This document shows positions 1-7,836 of a stretch of DNA of 35,440 bases, one piece after another. The translations under genes and the position numbers were made by a program. Under the pieces are notes generated by a model. That model was not told where the DNA came from, did no database searches, and worked only from the letters and a program-made list of their open reading frames with translations. The stretch's first letter is position 1, and each line of letters begins with the position of its first letter. Origin of the DNA: SFDP01 sp051653625. Lineage in GTDB: Bacteria > Bacillota > Clostridia > Lachnospirales > Lachnospiraceae. The stretch covers positions 1-35,440 of the forward strand of contig JBOFWM010000073.1 in NCBI GenBank assembly GCA_051653625.1, given 5' to 3'.

Positions 1-12
1 AGGAGAAATGAA

Positions 13-645
13 GTGAAAAAAAATTATGTAGATTATGGGAATTGTTGTGGTACTTCGTGTGGTCGAGTCGGAGGTACTGATGGAATTACAGGTTGTCGTT
101 TTTCTTTAGCGCCTATGAGCGATCAATATATTAATATTATTCTAGGATCCATTGCCAAAGTAAATACCGAAAAGGTATTTGTTTTAACAGATTCCTTGTC
201 AACTGTATATCGTGGCAAACGTAATCATGTACTAGATGCAATGCGTGCATGCTTTACATATGCTTTTCGTCCCAATATTCACATGACCATGGAAGCTACT
301 TTTTCAAAAGGCTGCCCAGGAGATACAGAAGGTGACAGTTTTTTAGATGTAGATGATGTATTAATGAATGAAAATAATATATTGAATATTCATTTTCCTG
401 TTACATCAAAAATAAGCCTTTATCCTATGGGAATTGAACATTATATGCCACATATTGCTACTATTGTAAATGAAGCTGTGGATCGTGGAATTTATAAACA
501 TTCTGCTCATTATGTAACCGTTCTTGAATGTGATGTAGCTCAACTATTTGATTACTATCATTATATTTTAGAGTATTGCACAAAACATCTTGGACATTAT
601 GTATTACAAGCAACTATTAGCGTTAATAGTCCAACAAAAAACTAG
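13..645 (+). CDS. ykoF: YkoF-family thiamine/HMP-binding protein
   Basis: A 210-residue soluble protein of the YkoF family, whose Bacillus member binds thiamine or its pyrimidine moiety and is encoded with an ECF-type transporter. The family look comes from the N-terminal Cys/Gly-rich stretch (CGTSCGRVGG), the GCRFSLAPMSD motif and two similar alpha/beta halves. Length matches the family (about 200 residues). Start is GTG at 13, preceded by AGGAG at 1-5; an ATG at 8 is closed after two codons. It is the first visible gene of a four-gene operon with the S component, double ATPase and EcfT. In Bacillus this operon is under a TPP riboswitch; any leader here lies outside the window. Function is inferred from family and neighbours. 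Confidence 0.85.
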   Translation: MKKNYVDYGNCCGTSCGRVGGTDGITGCRFSLAPMSDQYINIILGSIAKVNTEKVFVLTDSLSTVYRGKRNHVLDAMRACFTYAFRPNIHMTMEATFSKGCPGDTEGDSFLDVDDVLMNENNILNIHFPVTSKISLYPMGIEHYMPHIATIVNEAVDRGIYKHSAHYVTVLECDVAQLFDYYHYILEYCTKHLGHYVLQATISVNSPTKN

Positions 646-658
646 GAGGAATTAAATC

Positions 659-1243
659 ATGAAATTAAAAGACATTTTATTTGTATCAATTATATCTGTA
701 TTATTTGGAGCATTTTATTTAGGAATTGTTTATCTAGGAACCTTTGTTACTTCTTTATTAACTCCATTCGGACTCGGTGTTTTAGGATATGAACCTTTTT
801 ATGGAATTTGGTTTATGGCTGCTGTATTTGTTACATACATTATGAGAAAACCTGGTGTTGGCGTAATTGCTGAAATGTTAGCTGCTTTTATTGAAGTTTT
901 AATGGGAAATATGTTTGGCCCTATTATTTTTATAAGTGGGCTTATTCAAGGATTAGGCTCTGAAGTTGCCTTTGCTGCCTTTAAATACCGCAAATTTGGA
1001 TGGACTCAGACTATGCTAGCTGCTGTTGGATGTACTGTTTTTAGCTTTATCTGGACAGGTATTCGACAAGGATATCACACGTTTGATTTACGTCTTGTTA
1101 TTGCAATCTTTACAATCAGACTTCTAAGCTCTATCTTATTTTGTGGAATAGGATGTAAACTTCTTGCGGATGGATTAGCAAAAGCAGGTGTACTGAAAGG
1201 ATTTGCAATCGGTGATTTACAAGCAATGGAATTAGAGGAATAA
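659..1243 (+). CDS. ykoE: ECF transporter S component, YkoE type (HMP/thiamine)
   Basis: A 194-residue integral membrane protein, with hydrophobic segments through most of its length, of the YkoE S-component family. It would be the substrate-capturing subunit of an energy-coupling-factor importer for hydroxymethylpyrimidine or thiamine. The family resemblance includes the N-terminal YLGTFVTSLLTPFGLG stretch and the central GNMFGPIIFISGLIQGLGSE segment. Start ATG at 659 has a strong GGAGGA upstream. It lies 13 bases after ykoF and 1 base before the ATPase gene, so translation is probably coupled. Substrate is inferred from the YkoF/YkoE pairing and has not been shown for this organism. Confidence 0.87.
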   Translation: MKLKDILFVSIISVLFGAFYLGIVYLGTFVTSLLTPFGLGVLGYEPFYGIWFMAAVFVTYIMRKPGVGVIAEMLAAFIEVLMGNMFGPIIFISGLIQGLGSEVAFAAFKYRKFGWTQTMLAAVGCTVFSFIWTGIRQGYHTFDLRLVIAIFTIRLLSSILFCGIGCKLLADGLAKAGVLKGFAIGDLQAMELEE

Positions 1244-1244
1244 T

Positions 1245-2690
1245 ATGAGTACAATTTTAGAAGTAAGAGATTTGAAATTTAAATATTTCGAGCATGCAAA
1301 AGCTTCAACCATTGAACACTTAAATCTATCATTTGAAGAAGAAAGTTGTTCCATAATTATCGGCAGCAGCGGATGTGGAAAAAGCACTCTTGCCATGCTA
1401 CTTTCAGGTGTTTATCCAGAAAATGCTGGCTACATTTTACAAGGTGACATATTACTCAATGGCACTTCTTTAAGAAATTTCGATATTCCTACTCGTTCAA
1501 AATACATAGGTGTTTTATTTCAAAATCCCGATTTGCAATTTTGTATGAATACCCTTTATAAGGAAATGATTTTTTGTATGGAGAACTTAAGTATTGATCC
1601 TTTTTTAATGGATCAAAAAATCAACGAATTTGCAACTAAATATGGTGTTTTCGATATGCTCACAAGAGAATTACATACTTTATCCGGCGGTGAAAAACAA
1701 CGTGCTGCATTATGTTGTCTTATGCTTATGCAACCTTCCATTCTTGTATTAGATGAACCATTTGCAAATTTAGATGCAACTAGTACTAAGCAACTTCTAG
1801 AACTACTTTTTCTCTTTAAGTACGAACACAATACTACAATTATTGCAATTGACCATAAACTAGATGCTTGGCTACCTTATGTAGATGAGATTATTGTTCT
1901 TGGTGCAAACTGCAAAATGCTACAAAAAAACATTATTCCATCTACCCTAACTATACATCGCGCTTTATTTGAACAAGAAGGGCTCTTTTTCCCTTCTAAA
2001 AGTAAAGCTTTTCTACCTAAAATTACAAATAATTTAGAAGTATTAAAACTTGAAAATGTATGTTTAGGATACAAAAAAAAAGAAATCATACACAATGCGT
2101 CACTTTCTTGTACAAAAGGTACAATCACTGCAATTTTAGGTTCCTCTGGTTCTGGAAAAAGCACTCTTTTTTCAGCAATTTTAGGACAGCATCCTTTTTC
2201 TGGAACAATTAAAATAAAAAATAAATTATTAGATCGACATTTTAAACACATTGAATTATATTCAATCATTTCTGCTGTTTTTCAAAATCCTGGAAACCAA
2301 TTTATTTCTATAAATGTTTTAGATGAAGTATGCCTTAGCTTAGAACAATGGCGCGGCAAAGGAAATCATACACAATTAGCTCTAGATCTTTTATATGAAT
2401 ATGGGTTAAAAAAGTATCAAAAATATTCTCCCTATATGTTAAGTCAAGGTCAACAACGTCGTCTTGCTGTTTTATCCGTTCTTGCTGGTAATCAATCTCT
2501 TTTGTTATTGGACGAGCCCACCTATGGACAAGATCAGAAAAATACGGTTGCTATTTTTGAACGATTAAAAAACTTATGTGAATCAGGTTTAACTGTTTTA
2601 TTTTCTACACACGATGAACAAATTGCAAAAGAATACAGTGACGCTATATATTATTTAGATAAAGGAGTATTAAAACAATGGCAAACATAA
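1245..2690 (+). CDS. ykoD: ECF transporter double ATPase, YkoD type
   Basis: A 481-residue protein with two ABC ATPase domains fused in one chain, the energising subunit of the ECF importer. Domain 1 has Walker A GSSGCGKST, signature LSGGEKQR and Walker B LVLDEPFANLD. Domain 2 has Walker A GSSGSGKST, a variant signature LSQGQQRR and Walker B LLLDEPTYGQD. Most ECF systems use two separate ATPases (EcfA and EcfA'); the fused form is normal for the YkoD branch. Start ATG at 1245 has AGAGGA just upstream, in the end of ykoE. The 3' end overlaps the EcfT gene by 13 bases. Confidence 0.9.
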   Translation: MSTILEVRDLKFKYFEHAKASTIEHLNLSFEEESCSIIIGSSGCGKSTLAMLLSGVYPENAGYILQGDILLNGTSLRNFDIPTRSKYIGVLFQNPDLQFCMNTLYKEMIFCMENLSIDPFLMDQKINEFATKYGVFDMLTRELHTLSGGEKQRAALCCLMLMQPSILVLDEPFANLDATSTKQLLELLFLFKYEHNTTIIAIDHKLDAWLPYVDEIIVLGANCKMLQKNIIPSTLTIHRALFEQEGLFFPSKSKAFLPKITNNLEVLKLENVCLGYKKKEIIHNASLSCTKGTITAILGSSGSGKSTLFSAILGQHPFSGTIKIKNKLLDRHFKHIELYSIISAVFQNPGNQFISINVLDEVCLSLEQWRGKGNHTQLALDLLYEYGLKKYQKYSPYMLSQGQQRRLAVLSVLAGNQSLLLLDEPTYGQDQKNTVAIFERLKNLCESGLTVLFSTHDEQIAKEYSDAIYYLDKGVLKQWQT

Positions 2691-3397
2691 ATCCTTCTGT
2701 AAAAACAATTTGTCTACTTTTATTAGGAATTGTTTTGGCATTTAACCAAAAAATAATTTTCAATTTTATTATTATTTCATTTGGTATCATCAGTTTATTT
2801 CAATGCAAAATAAAGCCACTTACATTATTAAAGTGGCTTTGTGTCGCATTATTAATGGCAACAAGTATCTTTTTTTCTTCTATGCGATTTTCAAGTGTCG
2901 TAGATTCTAGTATACAATCTCTTGATTTTGCAACCGCTTTGGTATCCGGTGGTTCTTTCTATCATAGTCTTCAATTAGCTACTAGAATTTTAGCCTACTG
3001 TATAATTGGACTTGTTTTTAATCTGACAACTGAAAAACATATGCTTGTTTCTTCCTATATTCATCAACTGCACCTCTCTCCTAAATATGCCTATGGTGTA
3101 TTAGCAGCTGTTCATTTTACAACAAGTCTAATGCGTGAATATGAAAAAGTAAAACTAGCATTTCGTGTCAGAAATATTTCAGTAGGTCCATTATCCATAA
3201 AACCATTTTTTGTTATGCTAGTAAATGCACTTCATTGGTCAGGAGATATTGCGGCAGCAATGGAATCAAAAGGATTTGATGGAACCTTTCATCGAACCTA
3301 TTATTTAAAACCACAAATTCATAAAATTGATATTGTATTTTCTTGTGGAATTCTTATTTTTCTTTTGCTAATAATAATCCACTCATTATGGCTGTAA
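2678..3397 (+). CDS. ykoC: ECF transporter transmembrane coupling protein (EcfT), YkoC type
   Basis: A 239-residue membrane protein, the T component linking the S component to the ATPases. It has several transmembrane segments and the cytoplasmic coupling region with the typical short arginine-containing motif (AFRVRNIS) and the AMESKGFDG motif, both classic for CbiQ/EcfT proteins. It begins inside the end of the ATPase gene (13-base overlap), completing the ykoFEDC-type operon. Its last 44 bases overlap the end of the convergent YibE/F gene on the other strand. A perfect 10-bp inverted repeat lies near its 5' end (2812-2840). Confidence 0.87.
   Translation: MANINPSVKTICLLLLGIVLAFNQKIIFNFIIISFGIISLFQCKIKPLTLLKWLCVALLMATSIFFSSMRFSSVVDSSIQSLDFATALVSGGSFYHSLQLATRILAYCIIGLVFNLTTEKHMLVSSYIHQLHLSPKYAYGVLAAVHFTTSLMREYEKVKLAFRVRNISVGPLSIKPFFVMLVNALHWSGDIAAAMESKGFDGTFHRTYYLKPQIHKIDIVFSCGILIFLLLIIIHSLWL
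2812..2840 (+). repeat. Perfect 10-bp inverted repeat inside the EcfT gene
   Basis: AAAGCCACTT at 2812-2821 and its exact complement AAGTGGCTTT at 2831-2840 are separated by 9 bases. The right arm is followed by GTGTCG rather than a T run, so it is not a standard terminator. It lies in the coding sequence, about 45 codons from the start. Function unknown; it could be chance in an AT-rich gene. Confidence 0.45.
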
Positions 3398-4478
3398 ATG
3401 GAGCAACTGCAACTAGTCCTAAACTCCCTACTATGGTATGCAAAATTTCAGCTGATACGTATTTATAATTCAAAATATTAATGATTGGTGTTCCTTGTGC
3501 CATAAATACCATAAGTAATGCAATGTAACCACCTGAATAAGCTAGTAATAATGTAGTTGTCATTGTTCCCATTGCAGCTCTTCCAACATTAATGCCTGCT
3601 TTTATTGCATCTTTTTTTGAAATATCAGGTTTTGCCTGAACTACTTCATGTACAGAAGATGTAATATCAACTGCTATATCCATTAATGCACCCGATGCAC
3701 CTATAAAAATACTACTCATAAATATTTTTGTTAAATCTAAATACTCATATCCTGAATATAATAAACTTTCAGAATAAGACATTACCGCTCCATGAATTTG
3801 GAATAAATCAGTAAATACAATTCCAAAAATACATGTTGTAACTATCCCTAACATTACACCTGCACTTGCAGCCATAAATCTTTTATCATAACCATACACT
3901 AAAGATATAATTACAAGTGTCATTATTATGATAAGAATGAATCCTATTAGAATAGGATCATATCCATTAATACAATATGGTACTAATACTTTCCATATTG
4001 CTAAAATTGTAATGGTAAAAGAAAGTAATGAGCGTACTCCTATTCCTTTTGCAAATACAATTAAAACAAAAGCAAAAATTACAAATAATAAAATTTCTTT
4101 ATCTATTCTAAAATGATCAATCATACTTGCCGCTAACACTTCATTTTCTTGATAACTAACAATAACTAATGCTATATCACCTTCTACGTAAATCTTATCT
4201 TGTTCAAGCGATCCACTTAATAAATTTGTTGCATCAATTTGTTGACCTTTAAACTTTCCACCTAATAGTTGAACGTTGCAACTTTGTACACCTGATTTTA
4301 TTAACCCACTACTTATTACTCCCGAATCATCTACTGCTATTACCTGTGCTCTGCATCGGTCTGCTCCCTTATAAATTACAGCATCCTCAAAGCCCGTTGG
4401 AAGGGCAATGAGGATTAGTAAAATAGCGATACATATGATTACGGGAAGATATTTTAAAATAACCCGTTTTTCTTTCAT
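3354..4478 (-). CDS. YibE/F family membrane protein
   Basis: A 374-residue YibE/F-family membrane protein: one N-terminal transmembrane helix, an extracytoplasmic beta-rich domain (about residues 30-120), then a run of hydrophobic helices. The family signature appears in GASGALMDIAVDITSS, the basic/acidic stretch after it, and INVGRAAMGTMTTTLLLAYSGG. The biochemical role of the family is not established. Start: ATG at 4478 has AGGTG nine bases upstream; a GTG at 4490 would extend it by four residues but lacks a ribosome binding site. It follows the alkaline phosphatase gene by one base, so the two are almost certainly cotranscribed. Its 3' end overlaps the convergent EcfT gene by 44 bases. 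Confidence 0.85.
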   Translation of the reverse strand: MKEKRVILKYLPVIICIAILLILIALPTGFEDAVIYKGADRCRAQVIAVDDSGVISSGLIKSGVQSCNVQLLGGKFKGQQIDATNLLSGSLEQDKIYVEGDIALVIVSYQENEVLAASMIDHFRIDKEILLFVIFAFVLIVFAKGIGVRSLLSFTITILAIWKVLVPYCINGYDPILIGFILIIIMTLVIISLVYGYDKRFMAASAGVMLGIVTTCIFGIVFTDLFQIHGAVMSYSESLLYSGYEYLDLTKIFMSSIFIGASGALMDIAVDITSSVHEVVQAKPDISKKDAIKAGINVGRAAMGTMTTTLLLAYSGGYIALLMVFMAQGTPIINILNYKYVSAEILHTIVGSLGLVAVAPFTAIMSGLLLAKEK

Positions 4479-4479
4479 G

Positions 4480-6024
4480 TTATTGAACACCTGTTAATGT
4501 AGCTAATTTATGATATATATCTGTATTATCATAGTATCCTGTAAATACATCTTCTCCTGTACCCATTGCAAATACTGGAACTGGAAGACCTGTATGCGCA
4601 TATGATGTAAATGAAATACCTGATTTATTGTTTAAGATATGTGTTACTGTTACTGTTAATGGATCATAAGTTCCATAAAGTACATAATCTTCTTGTGATT
4701 CAGCACTTTCTCCAGATAATGTTCTTTTATAAGCTGTTTCAATTCTTTCTAATTCATAATCTGTTAATACTAAAGTACTATCTTCTGTAGCATCTGCATC
4801 GTCACTTGTCATTAATCCAAAGTTTGCTTTAATATCTACTAATACATCAGCAAATGGAGTATTATTTTCTTTGTAACCTGCTACATAATCTGTATTAAAT
4901 TTTGCATAGGAAATCACTTGATTTTCAAAATTTGTAAAATAAGTATCATAGTTTGTTCCTGCAAATCCAATACTCAAACCACCTGTTTCATGATCTCCTG
5001 TTACAAGAATCAATGTATCTTCTGGATATTTATTATAAAACTCTATTGCAACATCTACAGCATTACTAAATGCAATGGTATCGTTCATAGTTGCACCTGC
5101 ATCATTAGCATGTCCTGCCCAGTCAATTTTTCCACCCTCAACCATCATGAAAAAGCCTGTTTCATTTTCTAAAACTTCAATTCCTTTTTTCACGTAATCT
5201 TTTAAAACATATTCTCCATCTACAGCATCCATTTCATATGACATTGCATTTCCATCAGCTAATGTTTCTGAAATAGCAATTACTTTATCGCCAGCAGATA
5301 TTTGGTCAAACTCATCTTGTGTTGTTGTAATTGCGTAACCTGCTGCTTTTGCAAGTTCATATAAATCTTCTTTATCTTCTTCTTTACCTTTTGGTTGAAG
5401 CAATGCTCCACCTGCAAAATAATCAAAATTACTTGCTATTAATTCTAACCCTAAATCATAATAATTGTTTCTTGATTCATTATGACCATAAAATGCTGCT
5501 GGAGTTGCATGATTTAAGTTAACTGATGAAACAATTCCAACTTTATAATCTTTTTGTTTTTTCAATTTTTCTGAAATTGTTTCAAATGCAACAGTAAAAC
5601 TTGTATCCATATTAATCGTTCCACTATATGTTTTATTTCCTGTAGCAATTGATGTTGCTGTAGATGCTGAATCTGGCGCAAAACTTGTACTATCATAAGT
5701 TTGTGCAGAACCTGATACTGGAAAATCCATAAAGCCCAATTTATTTGATACAATTCCACCATTACTTTCAACAGCCCCTAAGTAATAAGATGCAGCTTGA
5801 ATTTGCGTATAACTCATTCCATCCCCAATAAATAAAAATACATATTTTGGAATCGTACTTTCAACATTTTCTGTGGTTGTTGAATCTGATACCTCTTGTG
5901 TTGTAACTGTACTTTCTGTATTTTGTGTTTCATTACTACTTTTTGTAGTTCCACATCCAGCAAATACGCCTCCTATTGTTACAATACACATAAGTAATGC
6001 TAATATTCGACTTCTTAGTTTCAT
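4480..6024 (-). CDS. phoA: Alkaline phosphatase, lipoprotein
   Basis: A 514-residue PhoA-type alkaline phosphatase that would release inorganic phosphate from extracellular phosphomonoesters. A lipoprotein signal peptide ends at the lipobox VFAGC (Cys24), so it is predicted to be anchored outside the membrane. Metal and catalytic motifs are visible: FIGDGMS (Asp68), APDSASTATS with nucleophile Ser119, GGKIDWAGHANDAG and TGDHETGG. A low-complexity Ser/Thr/Glu linker (residues 27-57) follows the anchor. Start ATG at 6024 is preceded by AGAGGAG. It is first in a two-gene unit with YibE/F. Three TTTACA/G hexamers at 6090-6129 suggest Pho control. Confidence 0.92.
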   Translation of the reverse strand: MKLRSRILALLMCIVTIGGVFAGCGTTKSSNETQNTESTVTTQEVSDSTTTENVESTIPKYVFLFIGDGMSYTQIQAASYYLGAVESNGGIVSNKLGFMDFPVSGSAQTYDSTSFAPDSASTATSIATGNKTYSGTINMDTSFTVAFETISEKLKKQKDYKVGIVSSVNLNHATPAAFYGHNESRNNYYDLGLELIASNFDYFAGGALLQPKGKEEDKEDLYELAKAAGYAITTTQDEFDQISAGDKVIAISETLADGNAMSYEMDAVDGEYVLKDYVKKGIEVLENETGFFMMVEGGKIDWAGHANDAGATMNDTIAFSNAVDVAIEFYNKYPEDTLILVTGDHETGGLSIGFAGTNYDTYFTNFENQVISYAKFNTDYVAGYKENNTPFADVLVDIKANFGLMTSDDADATEDSTLVLTDYELERIETAYKRTLSGESAESQEDYVLYGTYDPLTVTVTHILNNKSGISFTSYAHTGLPVPVFAMGTGEDVFTGYYDNTDIYHKLATLTGVQ

Positions 6025-6089
6025 AATTTTTCTCCTCTTGATTTCAGTTATTTTTTATGTAATAATTCTTATTCATTTAAACAGTTGGA

Positions 6090-6129
6090 TGTAAAATCTA
6101 CAATCGGTATAGTGTAAAATATTCGTAAA
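6090..6129 (-). promoter_or_regulatory. Candidate Pho-box repeats upstream of alkaline phosphatase
   Basis: On the minus strand three hexamers TTTACG (6124-6129), TTTACA (6113-6118) and TTTACA (6090-6095) begin 11 and 23 bases apart. This is close to the 11-base periodicity of PhoP boxes (TT-A/T/C-ACA repeats) of Gram-positive bacteria. They lie 66-105 bases upstream of the phosphatase start. The AT-rich background weakens the case; no clear -35/-10 pair was identified. Confidence 0.4.
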
Positions 6130-6184
6130 TTCTTTTTATTGCTTATAAATTTCATAAAAATCATCACACAAAAAAAGATGCTGT

Positions 6185-6224
6185 AAAAAATCTCCTGCTC
6201 TGACAAATGTCAGTACAGGAGATT
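6185..6224 (-). terminator. Rho-independent terminator downstream of the IS remnant
   Basis: AATCTCCTG (6189-6197) pairs with CAGGAGATT (6216-6224), with an inner TGAC/GTCA stem. Read on the minus strand the stem runs into a T tract (positions 6190 to 6185). It lies 110 bases past the stop of the transposase remnant and probably came with that element. Confidence 0.65.
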
Positions 6225-6333
6225 CTTTGCTTTAATATCTTATATTTTTATTTGCAGAGTAAATCATTCAGAAAAAAGCTATACATCATAAAGCTATGTG
6301 TACAGCATTAAAATTTTATGCAACTCATTCTAT

Positions 6334-6506
6334 TTATTGTCTTTTAGTATGATATTTATAAAGGTTAAAACCACAAGAAATTAGTGTAAGTTCAAGAATT
6401 ACATTTTTCTCTTCGGAATAATCTTTTGTAAGACTTGTTCCATTTTAAAATACCAAATGTTCCCTCAGCTTGAATACTTCTATTCATTCTTAATAATGCT
6501 CCATTC
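6334..6506 (-). pseudogene. C-terminal remnant of an IS1182-like transposase, frameshifted
   Basis: Minus-strand translation gives GALLRMNRSIQAEGTFGIL..., then one missing A in the run near 6403-6407 shifts the frame. It continues as NVILELTLISCGFNLYKYH to a stop at 6334-6336. This is the conserved C-terminus (RSIQ-EG-FG-LK ... FN-K) of IS1182-type DDE transposases. Only about 55 of the usual roughly 450-550 residues remain. The upstream end is cut where the sigma-like gene begins (about 6501), so the rest of the IS is gone. A terminator follows at 6185-6224. No intact IS ends were recognised. Confidence 0.8.
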
Positions 6507-6683
6507 GTCGCAGACGTAGAGCTGTTTTTCTTCCAGTGGCGACAGGTCAGAAAAAGTAACCTCGCGTAATTGTCGCTGCTTTGTGTCCCTGTGGGCGTTC
6601 ATAGCTTCTCGCTTCAACGCCAGTTTGCAAAAGCTGTTAAAAGCACAACGGATTTGCCATTGGGTACGAATAGGCTCGTTCAT
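6480..6683 (-). pseudogene. Truncated sigma-70-like regulator of a conjugative element
   Basis: The first roughly 60 residues (MNEPIRTQWQIRCAFNSFCK ... VTFSDLSPLEEKQLYVCDE) match the start of the small sigma-factor-like proteins of about 140 residues that are common on Tn916/CTn-type elements of Clostridia. From about position 6501 the reading frame runs into the transposase remnant and stops after WSIIKNE, so the DNA-binding C-terminus is missing. The start ATG at 6683 has an excellent AAAGGAGGTGAG site. The family match is from memory of these elements. In intact elements excisionase and integrase genes usually follow; neither is present here. Confidence 0.72.
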
Positions 6684-6845
6684 GTTCTCACCTCCTTTCG
6701 CTGCCGCGAAAGCGGTGGAGTTTGAAATGTCCCCTTTCGTAAACCCTCAAACCGACGCACTTCAAAATGGACGTTGGTTTTTAGAAATTTCTTGAAAAAG
6801 TTTTTGCAGAAAATACAAAAGTATATATATGATTTGTAAGTTCAT

Positions 6846-6923
6846 CTATGTAGCCGGAATATCCCGTTGGTGGGTAATGGCTTTTTTTGATAACAGCCTA
6901 TTAGGGCATAGGAAAAAGGACAT
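6846..6923 (-). CDS. Small 25-residue ORF, possible leader peptide
   Basis: A 25-codon ORF (begins MSFFLCPNRLLSKKAIT) with a strong AAGGAGGT site seven bases before its ATG. It lies between the AlkD operon and the truncated sigma-like gene, inside the mobile region. Upstream on the same strand there is a GC-rich terminator hairpin (7007-7041), and a weaker AGGG/CCCT pair followed by six T's near 6956-6980. A short, well-initiated ORF with hairpins suggests a leader peptide or attenuator, but no regulated gene follows intact. No protein family recognised. Coding status is a guess from the ribosome binding site. Confidence 0.4.
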   Translation of the reverse strand: MSFFLCPNRLLSKKAITHQRDIPAT

Positions 6924-7122
6924 GGCGATACCTCCTTGATACCGCCGTATCCTTAAAAAAGGGCGACTTTAACACACCCTCCGTAATCTTATTTTGAAAA
7001 AAGGAAAACGGCGGTTTTGATAGTTATTCAAAACCGCCGTTAGGTCGCTTATATTCTGTTAGGCGCGTGAAAGCCTTGCCGCCAAACAACGGTTTTTTTT
7101 ATTTTCCGTTAGGCGGTAAAAA
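6924..7122. other. GC-richer non-coding stretch with nested inverted repeats
   Basis: This gap separates the small ORF from the end of the AlkD-type gene. It contains the perfect hairpin at 7007-7041. A second imperfect inverted repeat (7078-7116) pairs TTGCCGCC...ACGG with CCGT...GGCGGTAA around a T-rich loop. A GTTAGG(C) motif recurs at 7040, 7058 and 7109. No gene was seen in it. Confidence 0.5.
7007..7041 (-). terminator. Perfect 14-bp hairpin, likely terminator of the AraC-SRPBCC-AlkD unit
   Basis: AACGGCGGTTTTGA (7007-7020) and its exact complement (7028-7041) enclose a 7-base loop. On the minus strand the stem is followed by TTCCTTTTTT, giving a Rho-independent terminator about 80 bases past the AlkD stop. 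It may also act as an attenuator for the small ORF downstream. Confidence 0.7.
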
Positions 7123-7836
7123 TTATAAATTCTGTCCCATTTTGGAGTTAGTCGAAATCAAACGTTTTCGTCCCTCTGTTTTAGTTACGTTTTCCAATTC
7201 TTTTATTACGTCTTTTGCAATCCAAACTTGTGTTTTGTTTCCAGTTTCTAATAATTCATATGCTAATAGAAGTGCCTTTTCATTGTATTCATAATTTATT
7301 TTTCCTATTTCTCGTAGTGCCCATGAAGCAGCCTTTTTAATATGTTCATGTTCGCTATTTGAGTTTTTATAAATTAGATTCAGATATAAATTCAATGTAT
7401 CTTGAGATATTTTCTTATCATGAATAGCTGCGGAAGCAATTAGAGTGAACGCAGCACGCCTTTTATATATATGATTGGCAGTAATCCAGTTAAAAATATA
7501 TTCCTCATAATTTGTAAGTTTGATAATTAGATTTTTGCATAAGTGGTCGCATAAATCCCATGAGGTAACTTCGGTCATCAGATTATCAATATCACAAAAT
7601 GTTAAATCTTTAGAATTAAATAGGAACACTGAAAGTAATCTTGCTTCGTGATAATGAGTATCCCATAATTCAAAAGCTAATTGGTTTGATTTTTTAAGTT
7701 TTTTTGCAAAATTTCTCAATATAGCAGTCGATACACCAATACAATACTCCGCAGGGATACCCATTCTCACAATATTGTTTTTGTATCTCTCGGACGCTTC
7801 CGATTTTAGGTATTCAATAATTTCAAGACTATTCAT
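7123..7836 (-). CDS. DNA alkylation repair protein, AlkD-like
   Basis: A 237-residue all-helical protein of the AlkD/HEAT-repeat DNA glycosylase family, which removes alkylated bases such as 3- and 7-alkylpurines without base flipping. The hallmark SWDLCDHLCKN segment (Trp and Asp of the lesion pocket) and a following arginine-rich helix (YKRRAAFTLIASA) are present, as is the HIKKAASWALREIG repeat. Length fits the family. Its ATG overlaps the end of the SRPBCC gene by eight bases (ATGAATAG), so the genes are translationally coupled. It sits in the mobile region as probable cargo, and its base composition is more AT-rich than the conjugation-type genes around it. Substrate not determinable from sequence. 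Confidence 0.85.
   Translation of the reverse strand: MNSLEIIEYLKSEASERYKNNIVRMGIPAEYCIGVSTAILRNFAKKLKKSNQLAFELWDTHYHEARLLSVFLFNSKDLTFCDIDNLMTEVTSWDLCDHLCKNLIIKLTNYEEYIFNWITANHIYKRRAAFTLIASAAIHDKKISQDTLNLYLNLIYKNSNSEHEHIKKAASWALREIGKINYEYNEKALLLAYELLETGNKTQVWIAKDVIKELENVTKTEGRKRLISTNSKMGQNL

Noticed and set aside
1..12. Possible TPP riboswitch controlling the ykoFEDC-type operon
   Set aside because: Only 12 bases precede the first start codon, so no aptamer can be seen in the window.
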